A DNA stretch of 59,851 bases. Source: a bacterium (GTDB taxonomy: Bacteria; Desulfobacterota_D; UBA1144). The notes beneath the pieces were generated by a model, which was not told the DNA's origin, did no database searches, and saw only the letters and a program-made list of their open reading frames with translations. This document shows positions 52,039-59,851 of this stretch, in pieces. Location of the stretch: NCBI GenBank assembly GCA_018654605.1, contig JABILG010000005.1, positions 1 through 59,851 on the forward strand, read 5' to 3'. Each line of letters opens with the position of its first letter. Within the stretch, counting starts at the first letter, position 1. Both the position numbers and the translations under genes were made by a program.

Positions 52039-52611
52039 ATGAAAAAGAAAATATTAATGATAGATAATTATGATTCATTTACATATAATTTGGTCCACTA
52101 TATTGAAGAGCTTGGAGCAAAAGTTACAATTAAGCGTAACGACGCTGTAACAATAAATAGCATCATTAAGATAAATCCCGACTTAATTTTTATTTCCCCG
52201 GGCCCATGTACTCCTAATGAAGCTGGTATATCTTTAGAGCTAATCAAAAGACTTTCTGGGAAGATCCCGATTTTTGGAGTTTGCCTTGGCCATCAATCAA
52301 TAGGAAATGCTTTTGGTGCAAAAATCGTAAAAGCTAAAGAGCTTCTACATGGCAAAACCTCTGATATCTATCATAACAAAACGGGCATATATAAAGGCCT
52401 TCCAAATCCATTCAAAGCTACTAGATATCACTCATTAATTGTTGACAAAAAAACATTGTCTAGGGATTTCTCGATAACTGCAAGGACAAAAGATGGAACA
52501 ATAATGGGCATAAAACATAAAACACTTCCGGTCGAAGGTGTACAATTTCACCCGGAATCAATTCTTACAACCTTTGGAAAGAAACTAATTAAAAATATTA
52601 TAAAAAAATAG
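52039..52611 (+). CDS. trpG: Anthranilate synthase component II (glutamine amidotransferase)
   Basis: A 190-residue class I amidotransferase giving ammonia to TrpE. DNYDSFTYNLVHY at about 9-21, SPGPCTPNEAGIS near 53-65, nucleophile Cys82 in FGVCLGHQSIG, and the His-Glu of the triad in VQFHPESI near 169-176. TrpG and PabA are very alike; the location next to trpE favours TrpG, and it may serve both pathways. tadA begins one base after its stop. Confidence 0.93.
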   Translation: MKKKILMIDNYDSFTYNLVHYIEELGAKVTIKRNDAVTINSIIKINPDLIFISPGPCTPNEAGISLELIKRLSGKIPIFGVCLGHQSIGNAFGAKIVKAKELLHGKTSDIYHNKTGIYKGLPNPFKATRYHSLIVDKKTLSRDFSITARTKDGTIMGIKHKTLPVEGVQFHPESILTTFGKKLIKNIIKK

Positions 52612-52612
52612 A

Positions 52613-53032
52613 ATGAACGATAAGGACATAGAGTATTATTTAGGGCTGGCTTTAATGCAAGCAAAGAAAGCTGAAAAGTTAAACGAGGTACCTATAGGTG
52701 CAATTGTAGTGAACGACAGTAAAACTATTACTGGAAAAGGTTTTAATCAAACAGAAAATAAATCTGACCCTACGGCTCACGCTGAAATATTAGCAATACA
52801 AGATGCGACCAGGCTAAATAAGGATTGGAGACTTGATGACTTTACTTTGTTTTCAACTCTAGAACCCTGCCCCATGTGCTTAGGGGCTATAAAAGAAGCA
52901 AGAATTAAAAGAGTTTATTTTGGGTGTGAAAACAGTAAAAAAGTTGGACAAGGAAAAGAAATAATTATTTCAAACATTAAAAACAAAAGTTGCCAAGAGA
53001 TCTTGAAAAACTTCTTTGTAAAGTTAAGATAA
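52613..53032 (+). CDS. tadA: tRNA-specific adenosine deaminase TadA
   Basis: A 139-residue zinc deaminase that makes inosine at the wobble position of tRNA-Arg(ACG). Zinc and proton-transfer motif His56-Ala-Glu58 (TAHAEILAI) and Pro-Cys86-Pro-Met-Cys89 (LEPCPMCLGAI). EVPIGAIVV near 25-33 is typical. Co-transcribed with trpEG without obvious metabolic link. Ends overlapping khpB tail to tail by nine bases. Confidence 0.94.
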   Translation: MNDKDIEYYLGLALMQAKKAEKLNEVPIGAIVVNDSKTITGKGFNQTENKSDPTAHAEILAIQDATRLNKDWRLDDFTLFSTLEPCPMCLGAIKEARIKRVYFGCENSKKVGQGKEIIISNIKNKSCQEILKNFFVKLR

Positions 53033-53713
53033 ATTTTTATCTATTACTTTCGGCAAAATAGTTATCTTCTTTAACATCCCAACTTCTTTTGTTTTATAAG
53101 TTACCTCAGAATTCTTCTCTATTTCCAGATAACATATTCGTCTCTCATAAGAATTCATTGGATTTAGACTTAAAGGTCTATTTATTGAGACAACCTTATC
53201 AATCAATACTCCAACCCTTTCTACTAACTCTTTATCTTTCTTCTCACGGAAAGAGTTAATATCTATTGATACGAAGACACTCTCAGAGTTCTGTTTACTT
53301 ACAATCCTACTAAGTAAAAACTCTATATTCTTAATCATCTCACCTTTCTTACCAATTAAAAAACCAAGATTTGATTCACTCTTTAATTTCAATAAGATAT
53401 TCCTGTCATTTGTTTCAATCTCAATTTTTGAATCATCTACAAACTGATTAACTATCTCATTAAAAATTTCTTGGACTTTTACCGTATCAATTGGCTCTTG
53501 ATTAGTCAAATCTTTAACAGCCTCAGGTTCTCCTTTTGGGGATTCATTTATCACTTTTATTACAGCGTTTCTACCGCCTATTCCAAGTAATCCTCTTGAA
53601 CCTTCGCTTACTACCTCAAACTCAAGCTCTTCTCTATTTATGCCCAAATCCTTACATGCTTCAATTGTTGCATCTGTTACTGTTTTTCCTTCATATTCTC
53701 TTTGAATTGACAT
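53024..53713 (-). CDS. khpB: RNA-binding protein KhpB (Jag/SpoIIIJ-associated) with degenerate R3H
   Basis: A 229-residue protein of the Jag/KhpB family, which binds RNA and is linked to cell-wall elongation and division. Jag-N domain at 1-52 (KTVTDATIEACKDLGI and SRGLLGIGGRNA), a linker, a KH-II domain with the GFLIGKKGEMIKNIE loop at 117-131, and a C-terminal R3H region from about 178. The usual R3H core Arg-Arg-x-Ile-His is here Arg191-Arg-Ile-Cys-Tyr195, so the histidine is lost, and the normal Thr-x-Ser-x-Gly turn is also altered. Follows yidC by two bases. Confidence 0.92.
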   Translation of the reverse strand: MSIQREYEGKTVTDATIEACKDLGINREELEFEVVSEGSRGLLGIGGRNAVIKVINESPKGEPEAVKDLTNQEPIDTVKVQEIFNEIVNQFVDDSKIEIETNDRNILLKLKSESNLGFLIGKKGEMIKNIEFLLSRIVSKQNSESVFVSIDINSFREKKDKELVERVGVLIDKVVSINRPLSLNPMNSYERRICYLEIEKNSEVTYKTKEVGMLKKITILPKVIDKNLS

Positions 53714-53715
53714 TT

Positions 53716-55338
53716 TTATGCTCCCTGCATTTTTTCAAATTTTTTATTTATGTAAAGTTGCTGAAATATTGAGATAACATTACTAATAGTCCAATATAAA
53801 ATAAGTCCTGACGGTAGTCCCCAAAACATAATAGTAAACATTATTGGCATATATTGGAATATTTTTGTTTGAAACTCGTCAGCACCAGGATTTGGTGGTG
53901 TAAGTTTCTGAGTTAAGAACCATGAAATCCCCATAACTAAAGGTAAGACTCTAAAGGGAATACCAGTCCCAGGTATATCAAATAACATTTCAGGTGAAGA
54001 CAAGTCTGAAATCCATAAAAACTCAGAGTGTCTTAAATCAAGCGAATATAATAAAACATTATACAGTGCTACAAAAACTGGTATCTGGACCAACATTGGT
54101 AGGCACCCACTTAAACTCGACAGAGGGTTAACTCCCTCCTTAGAGTAAAGCTTCATTATTTCACTATTCTGAGTAGTTTTATCATCTTTATATTGCTCTT
54201 TAACTGCATCAAGCTTGGGCTTCATCAAGGCCATTTTTGACTGCATCTTCTTCATTGACATCATGCTTTTAATTGTTAGAGGAAGAAATATTATCCTTAT
54301 AAGTAATGTTATAAAAATAATTGCAATTCCATAGTTGTTAACAAAGCCATAGGACATCTTTAGTAATTTCTCTAACGGCCCAGCAAGCCATCCAAACCAA
54401 CCTAAATCATGTGCTGTCGCAAAGTTCTTTCCAAACTTCTCTAAAACTTCTGGATCTTTAGGTCCCAAAAATATCGTTGAAGATGTTGAGTAGCTTGCAC
54501 CTGGCATTAGATTAATAGTTTTATAACTAAGAACTGAACGTATAGAGCTTTTTGAATGCTTGCTATATTTTAAAGCTTTCTCTCCAGTATTGCTTAAAAT
54601 ATTAGACGCTAGGAAATATTTTTTAGAGAAGCCGTACCAGTCGATATCGCCTATTACCTTTTCAGTTTCAGAAGGGGGTGAATCCACTTTTTCCATATCC
54701 TCGTCTAGAAAATATCCCATCACATTATGTTCTGCGGCATCAACCTGTCCAACTGATTCTTCAAATACTCTAAAAACTAAGTTGCTATTAGACTTGTTAG
54801 AGACAACTATCTGCTGTTCAATTCCATAAGAATCAGAATTAAACAAAAAAGATTTTTGAATCGTGATGCTTCCAAATTTAGATGTCAGATTAAACTGCCT
54901 TGCTCCAGCAAGAAGATTGATAGTGCTATTTTTATAATTGAAATTTATTTCCTTCGGAATACCAATATCTTTAGCTTTAATAATTGTATTAGATATAAAC
55001 TCTCCTGATTCCATTATTTTAGTTGGGTTATTAGAGTCAGGAGCGTCAGAATACCTCTTTAACTTAACATCAAAAATATAGCCTCCAACTTTTGAAATCT
55101 TGCCATCAAACAATGGGGTCGAAAACCTAATGCTCTCATTTTGGAATGTTTCGCTAATTTCAGGAATGTCTTCTGTAACGACTAATGGGTTCTCCGAAAC
55201 TTGGTACTCTGAATTGGATTTTACAGAATTATTGGTGTTTAAAGACTTTTCTTGTGGAACATCGTCCTCGACAAAAAAATTTGACCCAAAAATAATTACC
55301 ATAGAAGCTAACAGAAAAATTAAATAGTTCTTTTTCAT
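53716..55338 (-). CDS. yidC: Membrane protein insertase YidC
   Basis: A 540-residue inner-membrane insertase. N-terminal helix (about 5-22), a large periplasmic beta domain (about 60-330, Gram-negative type), and then the five-helix core with NYGIAIIFITLLIRIIFLPLTIKS (conserved pore Arg in the IRIIFLPL segment) near 338-361, the cytoplasmic Lys-rich coiled hairpin, GCLPMLVQIPVFVALY near 413-428 and FTIMFWGLPSGLILYWTISNVISIFQQ near the end. The yidD stop overlaps its ATG by one base. Standard place downstream of rpmH-rnpA-yidD. Confidence 0.96.
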   Translation of the reverse strand: MKKNYLIFLLASMVIIFGSNFFVEDDVPQEKSLNTNNSVKSNSEYQVSENPLVVTEDIPEISETFQNESIRFSTPLFDGKISKVGGYIFDVKLKRYSDAPDSNNPTKIMESGEFISNTIIKAKDIGIPKEINFNYKNSTINLLAGARQFNLTSKFGSITIQKSFLFNSDSYGIEQQIVVSNKSNSNLVFRVFEESVGQVDAAEHNVMGYFLDEDMEKVDSPPSETEKVIGDIDWYGFSKKYFLASNILSNTGEKALKYSKHSKSSIRSVLSYKTINLMPGASYSTSSTIFLGPKDPEVLEKFGKNFATAHDLGWFGWLAGPLEKLLKMSYGFVNNYGIAIIFITLLIRIIFLPLTIKSMMSMKKMQSKMALMKPKLDAVKEQYKDDKTTQNSEIMKLYSKEGVNPLSSLSGCLPMLVQIPVFVALYNVLLYSLDLRHSEFLWISDLSSPEMLFDIPGTGIPFRVLPLVMGISWFLTQKLTPPNPGADEFQTKIFQYMPIMFTIMFWGLPSGLILYWTISNVISIFQQLYINKKFEKMQGA

Positions 55339-55577
55339 TACTTGATAGCTCCTGGAACCCTATCTTCTTTAGATTCAAAAAAAGGGTTACATCTAAGAAT
55401 TCTAAGAAAGGCTAAATACGAACCTTTAAAAGGTCCATGGATTTTTACAGCATCTAATGCATATTGTGAACATGTAGGAGTAAATCTACAGGAAGCTGGC
55501 AACAAACGAGACAAAGTAAGCCTATAAAGTTTAATCACCAAGATTAATGCTATTTGAATTAAGTTTCTCATCAACAA
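55338..55577 (-). CDS. yidD: Membrane protein insertion efficiency factor YidD
   Basis: A 79-residue membrane-associated protein aiding YidC-dependent insertion. Amphipathic N-terminal helix, then LLPASCRFTPTCSQYALDAVKIHG near 25-48 with the three conserved cysteines, and LRILRCNPF near 62-70. The start used overlaps rnpA by 47 bases; a second ATG two codons later is equally possible. Confidence 0.95.
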   Translation of the reverse strand: MLMRNLIQIALILVIKLYRLTLSRLLPASCRFTPTCSQYALDAVKIHGPFKGSYLAFLRILRCNPFFESKEDRVPGAIK

Positions 55578-55902
55578 TTTGCTCTCTAAAATCAGAAAGC
55601 TCTTTTCTTATCCTATTGAAGTCTAAATCTAAAATCCTTTTATTAAGAATAAAAACTAAATCTTTATATTCAACTGATTGAAAATCTAGTCTAAAAATCT
55701 CTTTTATGTATCTTCTATATTTGTTCCTTACAACTGCCAGATTGCTTACTTTTTTAGATATTATAACACCAAGATTACTACTTTTGGTATTTTTGTTCTT
55801 GACATAGATACTAATGCCTCTAACGTTAAACTTTGCGCCATTTTTAATTGCTATATTAAAATTTATTTTTATTTTCTTCCTAGTAACAGGAAGGGTGATC
55901 AC
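55531..55902 (-). CDS. rnpA: Ribonuclease P protein component
   Basis: A 123-residue basic protein that supports the RNase P RNA in tRNA 5' maturation. GTG start overlapping the rpmH stop by four bases. Conserved [28 protein letters not shown] near 58-85 with the RNxxRR-like motif (Arg-Asn-Lys-Tyr-Arg-Arg). The N-terminus is less conserved than usual ([19 protein letters not shown]), lacking the common Arg-Leu-x-x-x-x-Asp-Phe start, but position and motif make the call firm. Confidence 0.92.
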   Translation of the reverse strand: MITLPVTRKKIKINFNIAIKNGAKFNVRGISIYVKNKNTKSSNLGVIISKKVSNLAVVRNKYRRYIKEIFRLDFQSVEYKDLVFILNKRILDLDFNRIRKELSDFREQIVDEKLNSNSINLGD

Positions 55903-56048
55903 TTCGAGTATCTCGAGACAGTTAGACTAGCTCTACCTTTAGATCTTCTAAGAGCCAAAACCTTTTTTCCTGCTTTCGTCTCATTCCTAGACCTAAAACC
56001 GTGGGTTCTTTGTCGTTTCATCTCACTAGGCTGATAAGTCCTCTTCAT
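55899..56048 (-). CDS. rpmH: 50S ribosomal protein L34
   Basis: A 49-residue basic ribosomal protein. It begins [20 protein letters not shown] and ends with a Ser-Arg-Tyr-Ser-Lys tail, an unmistakable bL34 pattern (KRTxQPSxxKRxRxHGFRxR, then LxxRRxKGR). The gene is too short for many ORF callers. A TAAGG site lies before the ATG. It opens rpmH-rnpA-yidD-yidC-khpB, a cluster that often marks the origin region, but no dnaA or DnaA-box cluster is visible here. Confidence 0.97.
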   Translation of the reverse strand: MKRTYQPSEMKRQRTHGFRSRNETKAGKKVLALRRSKGRASLTVSRYSK

Positions 56049-56089
56049 AAGACCTTAAATGTAACATTGTCCTCTTAAAAAGCAATATA

Positions 56090-56887
56090 TTATTGAATAT
56101 TTGGCTCTGTTACTGTTTCTTCCGATACTGATTTTTCCTGGGCACCACATTTACTGGATATTTCATCCCATTTTTGTTTATAAATCCTTAAATCTGAGCT
56201 TGCCTTAATGTAATCTCCTTCGCATATAAGGCTTGATAAAGACCAAAGGTCTTGAACAGAATTTTCATTTTTAAGTGTAAATTCGTGAATAACAGATGTT
56301 ATCTCCGCATAATTCAAGACAATCATGCTATCATCAGCAAATTTAGAGATCCATAACAAAATCTCTGACAAGCCGAACTGGAGGTCTTTAAGAAAGAAAT
56401 CTAAATCTTTAGGAATATCTTCTTGATTTAAATTGGAAAAATTCTCCATTATTTCTCTTATTCTCTTCTTCGAGCTTGAAGAGTCAGTATTATAATAAAT
56501 CCCATCAGGCTGGACAGCCCCATCTCCTGCATGTGAGTAAAAGAACTTTTTTTCACTTTTATCAAAGAGAAAAAACCACTGGGGAGGAATTAGATTGTCT
56601 GATTCTTGAATATACTTGTCTGAATCGACTCCCAGGGGTGTCAAATAATATTCACCATTCTCATGTTTTGTAAAAAGACAATCTTTGATTTGTTCGTCCT
56701 CTATTTCTAAATACTTAGATAGAGAGCTTCTGTATTCCTCGTACTCGCGTCCATAAAAAACATTTTGAGAGGCATTAGGTCCATCCCAATAAAGCTCGTG
56801 GAACTTAATATATTTTTCCCAATAGCTATTATCCTCTTCAATACTATTTAAATTTTGATAAACTAAAAGTGCTGCCTTCTTTGACAT
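56090..56887 (-). CDS. Hypothetical protein, 265 residues, no family recognised
   Basis: An acidic soluble protein without signal peptide or membrane helices. Residues 1-70 are rich in Tyr, Glu and Asn (YWEKYIKFHELYWDG, VFYGREYEEYRSS). A middle region has PPQWFFLFDKSEKKFFYSHAG near 101-121 followed by a short GDGAVQPDGIYYNTD segment. The C-terminal 110 residues look helical and end in a charged, Glu-Thr-rich tail. It begins 31 bases after ilvB stops and ends 41 bases before rpmH, so it may share the ilvB transcript. Codon use and AT content match its neighbours, with no sign of recent transfer. Function unknown. Confidence 0.75.
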   Translation of the reverse strand: MSKKAALLVYQNLNSIEEDNSYWEKYIKFHELYWDGPNASQNVFYGREYEEYRSSLSKYLEIEDEQIKDCLFTKHENGEYYLTPLGVDSDKYIQESDNLIPPQWFFLFDKSEKKFFYSHAGDGAVQPDGIYYNTDSSSSKKRIREIMENFSNLNQEDIPKDLDFFLKDLQFGLSEILLWISKFADDSMIVLNYAEITSVIHEFTLKNENSVQDLWSLSSLICEGDYIKASSDLRIYKQKWDEISSKCGAQEKSVSEETVTEPNIQ

Positions 56888-56918
56888 ATTAATAAGCTAC
56901 CAGAAAAGAATTTTTTCT

Positions 56919-58658
56919 CTAGGACAAATCTGGAACCGGACCAGCTGGGACAATGTCATCGGGGCCAAATAGCATATTGTCCATTGTTCCTCCTGGAGTA
57001 AGCATTGGGTATACCATTTCTGTATAATCCACAACAATCTCCATTAATACTACACCTTTTGTAGAAAAGCCCTCTTTAATAGAGGCTTCAAGATGCTTAG
57101 GGGAATCAATCTTGAAAGATTTTGCACCGTAAGACTTCGCAATCTTAACGTAATCTGGGTTTAAATCAAACTTACAGCACGAATAGTTTTTATTAAAGAA
57201 TAAAGTTTGCCATTGCCTTACCATTCCATGGTGACCATTATTTATTAGAATTATCTTTAAGTCTAAGTTGTTCTCCACGGCAGTAGAAAATTCCTGCATG
57301 TTCATCTGAAAGCTACCATCGCCACATACAGCCAAAACCATATCTTTAGGTCTTCCTAGCTTAGCCCCTATAGCTGCAGGAAAACCAAAGCCCATTGTTC
57401 CAAGTCCTCCAGAAGTGATTTGATTTCTAGGATTTTCAAATTGGTAATATTGAGCTACCCACATCTGATGTTGTCCGACATCAGTTACAACAACCGCCCT
57501 CCCTCTTGTTATTCTAGACAATGTATCAATTGCATAGCTAGTTTTAATTGCTTTCCCTTTTTGATTTACAACAGTTGGATGAGCAGATTCCCATTCTTTT
57601 ATTTGAGCAAACCATTCGTCTCTTTCAGCCTTATCCGGTTTAAATGAAAGTGGAATTGATTCATCTAATTGTGTTATTACTGATTTGGCATCACCAACAA
57701 CTGGACAATGTACCTTGATGTTTTTATTTATTGTTGACGGGTCAATATCAATATGAATTACCTTGGCATTAGGAGCGAATTTATCAAAAACTCCCCCAGT
57801 AGACCTATCATCAAATCTGGCACCAATACAAATAACAAGATCACTATTATGGACTGCCATATTAGCAAAATAAGATCCATGCATCCCAATCCAACTTACT
57901 CTCATTGGATCATCTGGTGGATAACCTCCAAGTCCCATTAAAGTTAACGTAACAGGTATTTTTAACCTATTTGCAAACCTTTGAAGGGCTTTAGTTGCCT
58001 CAGATATTACTATCCCGCCACCGCCAAAAACGATTGGACGCTTAGCGTTCATTATTAGCTTAATAGCCTTTTGTATATCTTTTTTAGGTGCTAAATTTGG
58101 GACCTTGTATCCGCTTATATTGTCAACGGAAGGAAATTTAAAATTAGCTGTATCATCTAAAGCTTCTTTGGAAACATCAACAAGTACAGTCCCAGGCCTA
58201 CCTGTTACAGATAAATGTAGTGCCTCACGAATTGTTCTTGAAAGATCATCTATTTTTTTAACTAAAAAATTATGTTTCGTACAAGACCTTGATATTCCAA
58301 CGTGATCTATGGTTTCAAAGATATTTGTTAAATCTTTATCTTCACTAAAGTGGCAGACAAAGACAACCAAAGAAGCGGAGTCCATATTTGCAGTTTGAAG
58401 ACCTGTAATTGTATTAGTTGCACTTGTGTCAGAGTCGCATACCACTATTCCAGGCTTCCCTGTAACCCTGGCATAGCCGTCAGCCATATGACTGGCTCCT
58501 TGCTCAGTACCTGAAACTATTCGCTTTAAGTAGTTAGATTTACTGAATTTTTTTTCAAAGAGCTCCTCAGCAGACCTTCCAAAACTATTTGGAGGTGAAA
58601 ACAAAAACTCAACTTTTTCTTTCTCTAATGTTTTAAAGAAAATTTCTAAACCTTTCAT
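56919..58658 (-). CDS. ilvB: Acetolactate synthase large subunit
   Basis: A 579-residue TPP/FAD enzyme making acetolactate or acetohydroxybutyrate for branched-chain amino acids. TPP-activating Glu in SGTEQGASHMADGYAR near 45-60, VCHFSEDKD-type FAD region, GGGGIVISEATKAL near 215-228, and the TPP metal motif CGDGSFQMNMQEFSTAVENN near 431-450. NNGHHGMVRQWQTLFF near 458-473 is the acetolactate-synthase signature (MVRQWQ) that separates it from oxalyl-CoA decarboxylase and glyoxylate carboligase. The catalytic Glu sits in TEQGA where most have HEQGA. No ilvN regulatory subunit or ilvC follows. The start has no ribosome site but a TATAAT ends seven bases upstream. Confidence 0.92.
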   Translation of the reverse strand: MKGLEIFFKTLEKEKVEFLFSPPNSFGRSAEELFEKKFSKSNYLKRIVSGTEQGASHMADGYARVTGKPGIVVCDSDTSATNTITGLQTANMDSASLVVFVCHFSEDKDLTNIFETIDHVGISRSCTKHNFLVKKIDDLSRTIREALHLSVTGRPGTVLVDVSKEALDDTANFKFPSVDNISGYKVPNLAPKKDIQKAIKLIMNAKRPIVFGGGGIVISEATKALQRFANRLKIPVTLTLMGLGGYPPDDPMRVSWIGMHGSYFANMAVHNSDLVICIGARFDDRSTGGVFDKFAPNAKVIHIDIDPSTINKNIKVHCPVVGDAKSVITQLDESIPLSFKPDKAERDEWFAQIKEWESAHPTVVNQKGKAIKTSYAIDTLSRITRGRAVVVTDVGQHQMWVAQYYQFENPRNQITSGGLGTMGFGFPAAIGAKLGRPKDMVLAVCGDGSFQMNMQEFSTAVENNLDLKIILINNGHHGMVRQWQTLFFNKNYSCCKFDLNPDYVKIAKSYGAKSFKIDSPKHLEASIKEGFSTKGVVLMEIVVDYTEMVYPMLTPGGTMDNMLFGPDDIVPAGPVPDLS

Positions 58659-58665
58659 GAATTAC

Positions 58666-58702
58666 ATTATAAATAAATTAACAATAAAATAACAATTTTA
58701 TT
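58666..58702 (-). promoter_or_regulatory. Leaderless-type ilvB promoter with inverted repeat
   Basis: On the minus strand TATAAT (58666-58671) ends seven bases before the ilvB ATG; TTGTTA with an 18-base spacer serves as -35. The -35 falls inside an eight-base perfect inverted repeat AATAAAAT-AACA-ATTTTATT (58683-58702), a possible operator. The repeat is purely A/T in its arms, so chance is not excluded. The rest of the gap to 58776 shows the decarboxylase ribosome site (AGGAGG) but no firm plus-strand promoter. Confidence 0.45.
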
Positions 58703-58776
58703 TGCAAATTTTTTTTATTTAGTTAGATTTTGATTTATCTTACTGTCGCTAAAATCTTTTTATAGGAGGCACAATT

Positions 58777-59746
58777 ATGCCAAGTCACTTAAACGTTGAC
58801 ACAAAGTATTGGACTCTCACAGACGAGATTCCAGCACCACCAGTTGAAAGAGACATCAAGTCATGGATTATCGGAAATCCTTCCGATCCTCTATGGGACA
58901 TTGATGTTCTTCCTTTAACTTATTCAGATTCAAGATGGTCGGCTTTTATTTTACAAAGTCCAATGGATTGCCTACAAAGGCTATGTCCAAACCCACCTTT
59001 ATCTGTATATGAGGGTGATAATGGTGATTTAGTAGAATATTGGTATGTTCAACATAACAATACAATGCTAGGTCCTTATTTAGAAATGGGTGTAACTGTT
59101 TCAGCTACACACAGATGCTAAAGGTAATACATGGAAAGGGGGATATTATCCTTACATGTATTTAACTCAAGACTCCGCTGTTGATGCTGGTCGTGTTTTA
59201 GGTTTCCCTAAAAAAATGGCTTACATCAGAGCAACTGAACATGGCGGCGAGAAAGGAGACGATTTCTATGCGTTCTCAATGACAAGAAATGGTTACTTAA
59301 TGCATGCGTCACAAGGTAAATATGATGATGCCGCAGTAACTCCTCCGTCATTCTACGGTAAAACAGACTGGGGTAGAATGAACATGAAGGTTGTCACACG
59401 TCCTGATGTTGCAAGTTCAGAATGGCAGTTAACATATCTTCCATCTAAACTTCCACCTGCATTCAATGTAGAAGGACACAGGTTCCAAGTTAAGAGTGAG
59501 CTTACTAGAACAGCTTCTGGTGATTCAGTCGATTGGTTCCAACAAGCAACACCATTTGATAATATGGGTGCCGAGTTAAAAATAACTGAAGTTAAAGGTT
59601 TAATTTCATTTACATTTGATTTAGTTATCCCTCCAGCTGAAGTAGCATGGTCAGAAACATACGAAAGACCTGCAAGCTATAGAGGATATGCAACACCATA
59701 TCAGTATGGTTTAAGACAACAGTTCCCAATACACCAAGGTGCATAG
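58777..59746 (+). CDS. Acetoacetate decarboxylase family protein, interrupted by a frameshift
   Basis: Two frames read as one protein of about 322 residues. The first (58777-59121) begins MPSHLNVDTKYWTLTDEIPA and holds the N-terminal beta domain; it stops soon after VTVSAT. The second frame picks up at about 59113 with TDAKGNTWKGGYYPYMYL and runs to 59746. The join needs one base removed within the alternating C-A run near 59108-59114. The downstream part has the decarboxylase signature AVDAGRVLGFPKKMAYIR, where the Lys-Lys pair matches the catalytic lysine region of acetoacetate decarboxylase. Frame and codon quality are good on both sides, so a sequencing indel or very recent mutation is likelier than an old pseudogene. 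AGGAGG ribosome site. The family also includes enzymes acting on other beta-keto acids, so substrate is open. Confidence 0.8.
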
Positions 59747-59788
59747 GAACTAAATTAAATTTAAAAATTTTTTCGGAGGAAAATAATC

Positions 59789-59851
59789 ATGGGAAAACAA
59801 GCAAACGAATATAGCTATCCATGGCTCGAAGAAGGAGAAGTTCCACCATTA
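59789..59851 (+). CDS. Start of an unidentified gene (cut by window edge)
   Basis: An ATG at 59789 with a good CGGAGGA site seven to eight bases upstream opens a frame that runs past the end of the window. The 21 visible residues (starting MGKQANEYSYPWLEEGEVPP) are soluble and Tyr/Pro/Glu-rich; no family can be named. It lies 42 bases after the decarboxylase-family gene and is probably in the same operon. Confidence 0.6.
   Translation, partial: MGKQANEYSYPWLEEGEVPPL

Noticed and set aside
56049-56089. Replication origin next to rpmH
   Set aside because: No dnaA gene and no cluster of DnaA boxes is visible; the gap is only 41 bases.
58777-59121. The first half of the decarboxylase-family gene as a separate complete protein
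   Set aside because: It ends abruptly in a frameshift, and the next frame continues the same domain without its own ribosome site.

Overview
The window is one continuous, AT-rich, gene-dense stretch of a bacterial chromosome. It has about 55 protein genes, mostly a few bases apart or overlapping. I found no tRNA, rRNA, insertion sequence, prophage or CRISPR array. The organism is Gram-negative: there are two beta-barrel porins, a further small predicted outer-membrane barrel, lipoproteins, a YidC with a large periplasmic domain, and a MurE carrying the DNPR motif for meso-diaminopimelate. FtsI ends in a PASTA domain, which is uncommon in gamma- and most alphaproteobacteria and more typical of deltaproteobacterial-type lineages. 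With the low GC and compact genome this suggests a free-living, probably marine, uncultivated proteobacterium or relative (SAR324-like is only a guess).

Layout. 1-4510 (minus): a truncated porin-like gene, a D-lactate/glycolate-type FAD oxidase, a tiny lipoprotein, and a unit made of a 49-residue membrane peptide, a divergent PiT-like transporter and an OprP-type porin. 4772-6741 (minus): an aminotransferase and an M48 lipoprotein protease. 6887-7963 (plus): a deoxyhypusine-synthase-like gene. 7934-18923 (minus): a ten-gene run murJ-aroQ-recJ-OMP-trkA-trkH-ribF-aroE-thrC-thiE. 18979-19911 (plus): a metallo-beta-lactamase-fold hydrolase. 20211-36551 (plus): the complete division and cell-wall cluster mraZ-rsmH-ftsL-ftsI-murE-murF-mraY-murD-ftsW-murG-murC-murB-ftsQ-ftsA-ftsZ, without ddl. 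36555-39557 (minus): rsfS-nadD-ribD-ftsY. 39652-43068 (plus): dnaE. 43065-45958 (minus): a UvrD-type helicase, a thioredoxin-fold protein and a small protein. 46080-48050 (plus): groES-groEL. 48081-50461 (minus): a phosphohexomutase and a BtrH-like protein. 50556-53032 (plus): trpE-trpG-tadA. 53024-56048 (minus): rpmH-rnpA-yidD-yidC-khpB. 56090-58658 (minus): ilvB and an orphan gene. 58777-59851 (plus): an acetoacetate-decarboxylase-family gene split by a frameshift, and the start of another gene.

Most of the window is housekeeping. The less ordinary points are: several genes (trpE, ilvB, the MBL hydrolase, the FAD oxidase) whose -10 box lies only 7-8 bases before the ATG with no Shine-Dalgarno site, implying leaderless mRNAs; the small-peptide/PiT-like/porin unit; a bacterial deoxyhypusine synthase homologue; a murJ that seems to need a non-canonical ATA start; a stand-alone BtrH-like protein; two small genes easily missed (a TTG-start lipoprotein and a membrane peptide translationally coupled to the transporter); and a degenerate R3H domain in KhpB. 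All functional names come from reading the sequences by eye and recalling family motifs; no database search was run.
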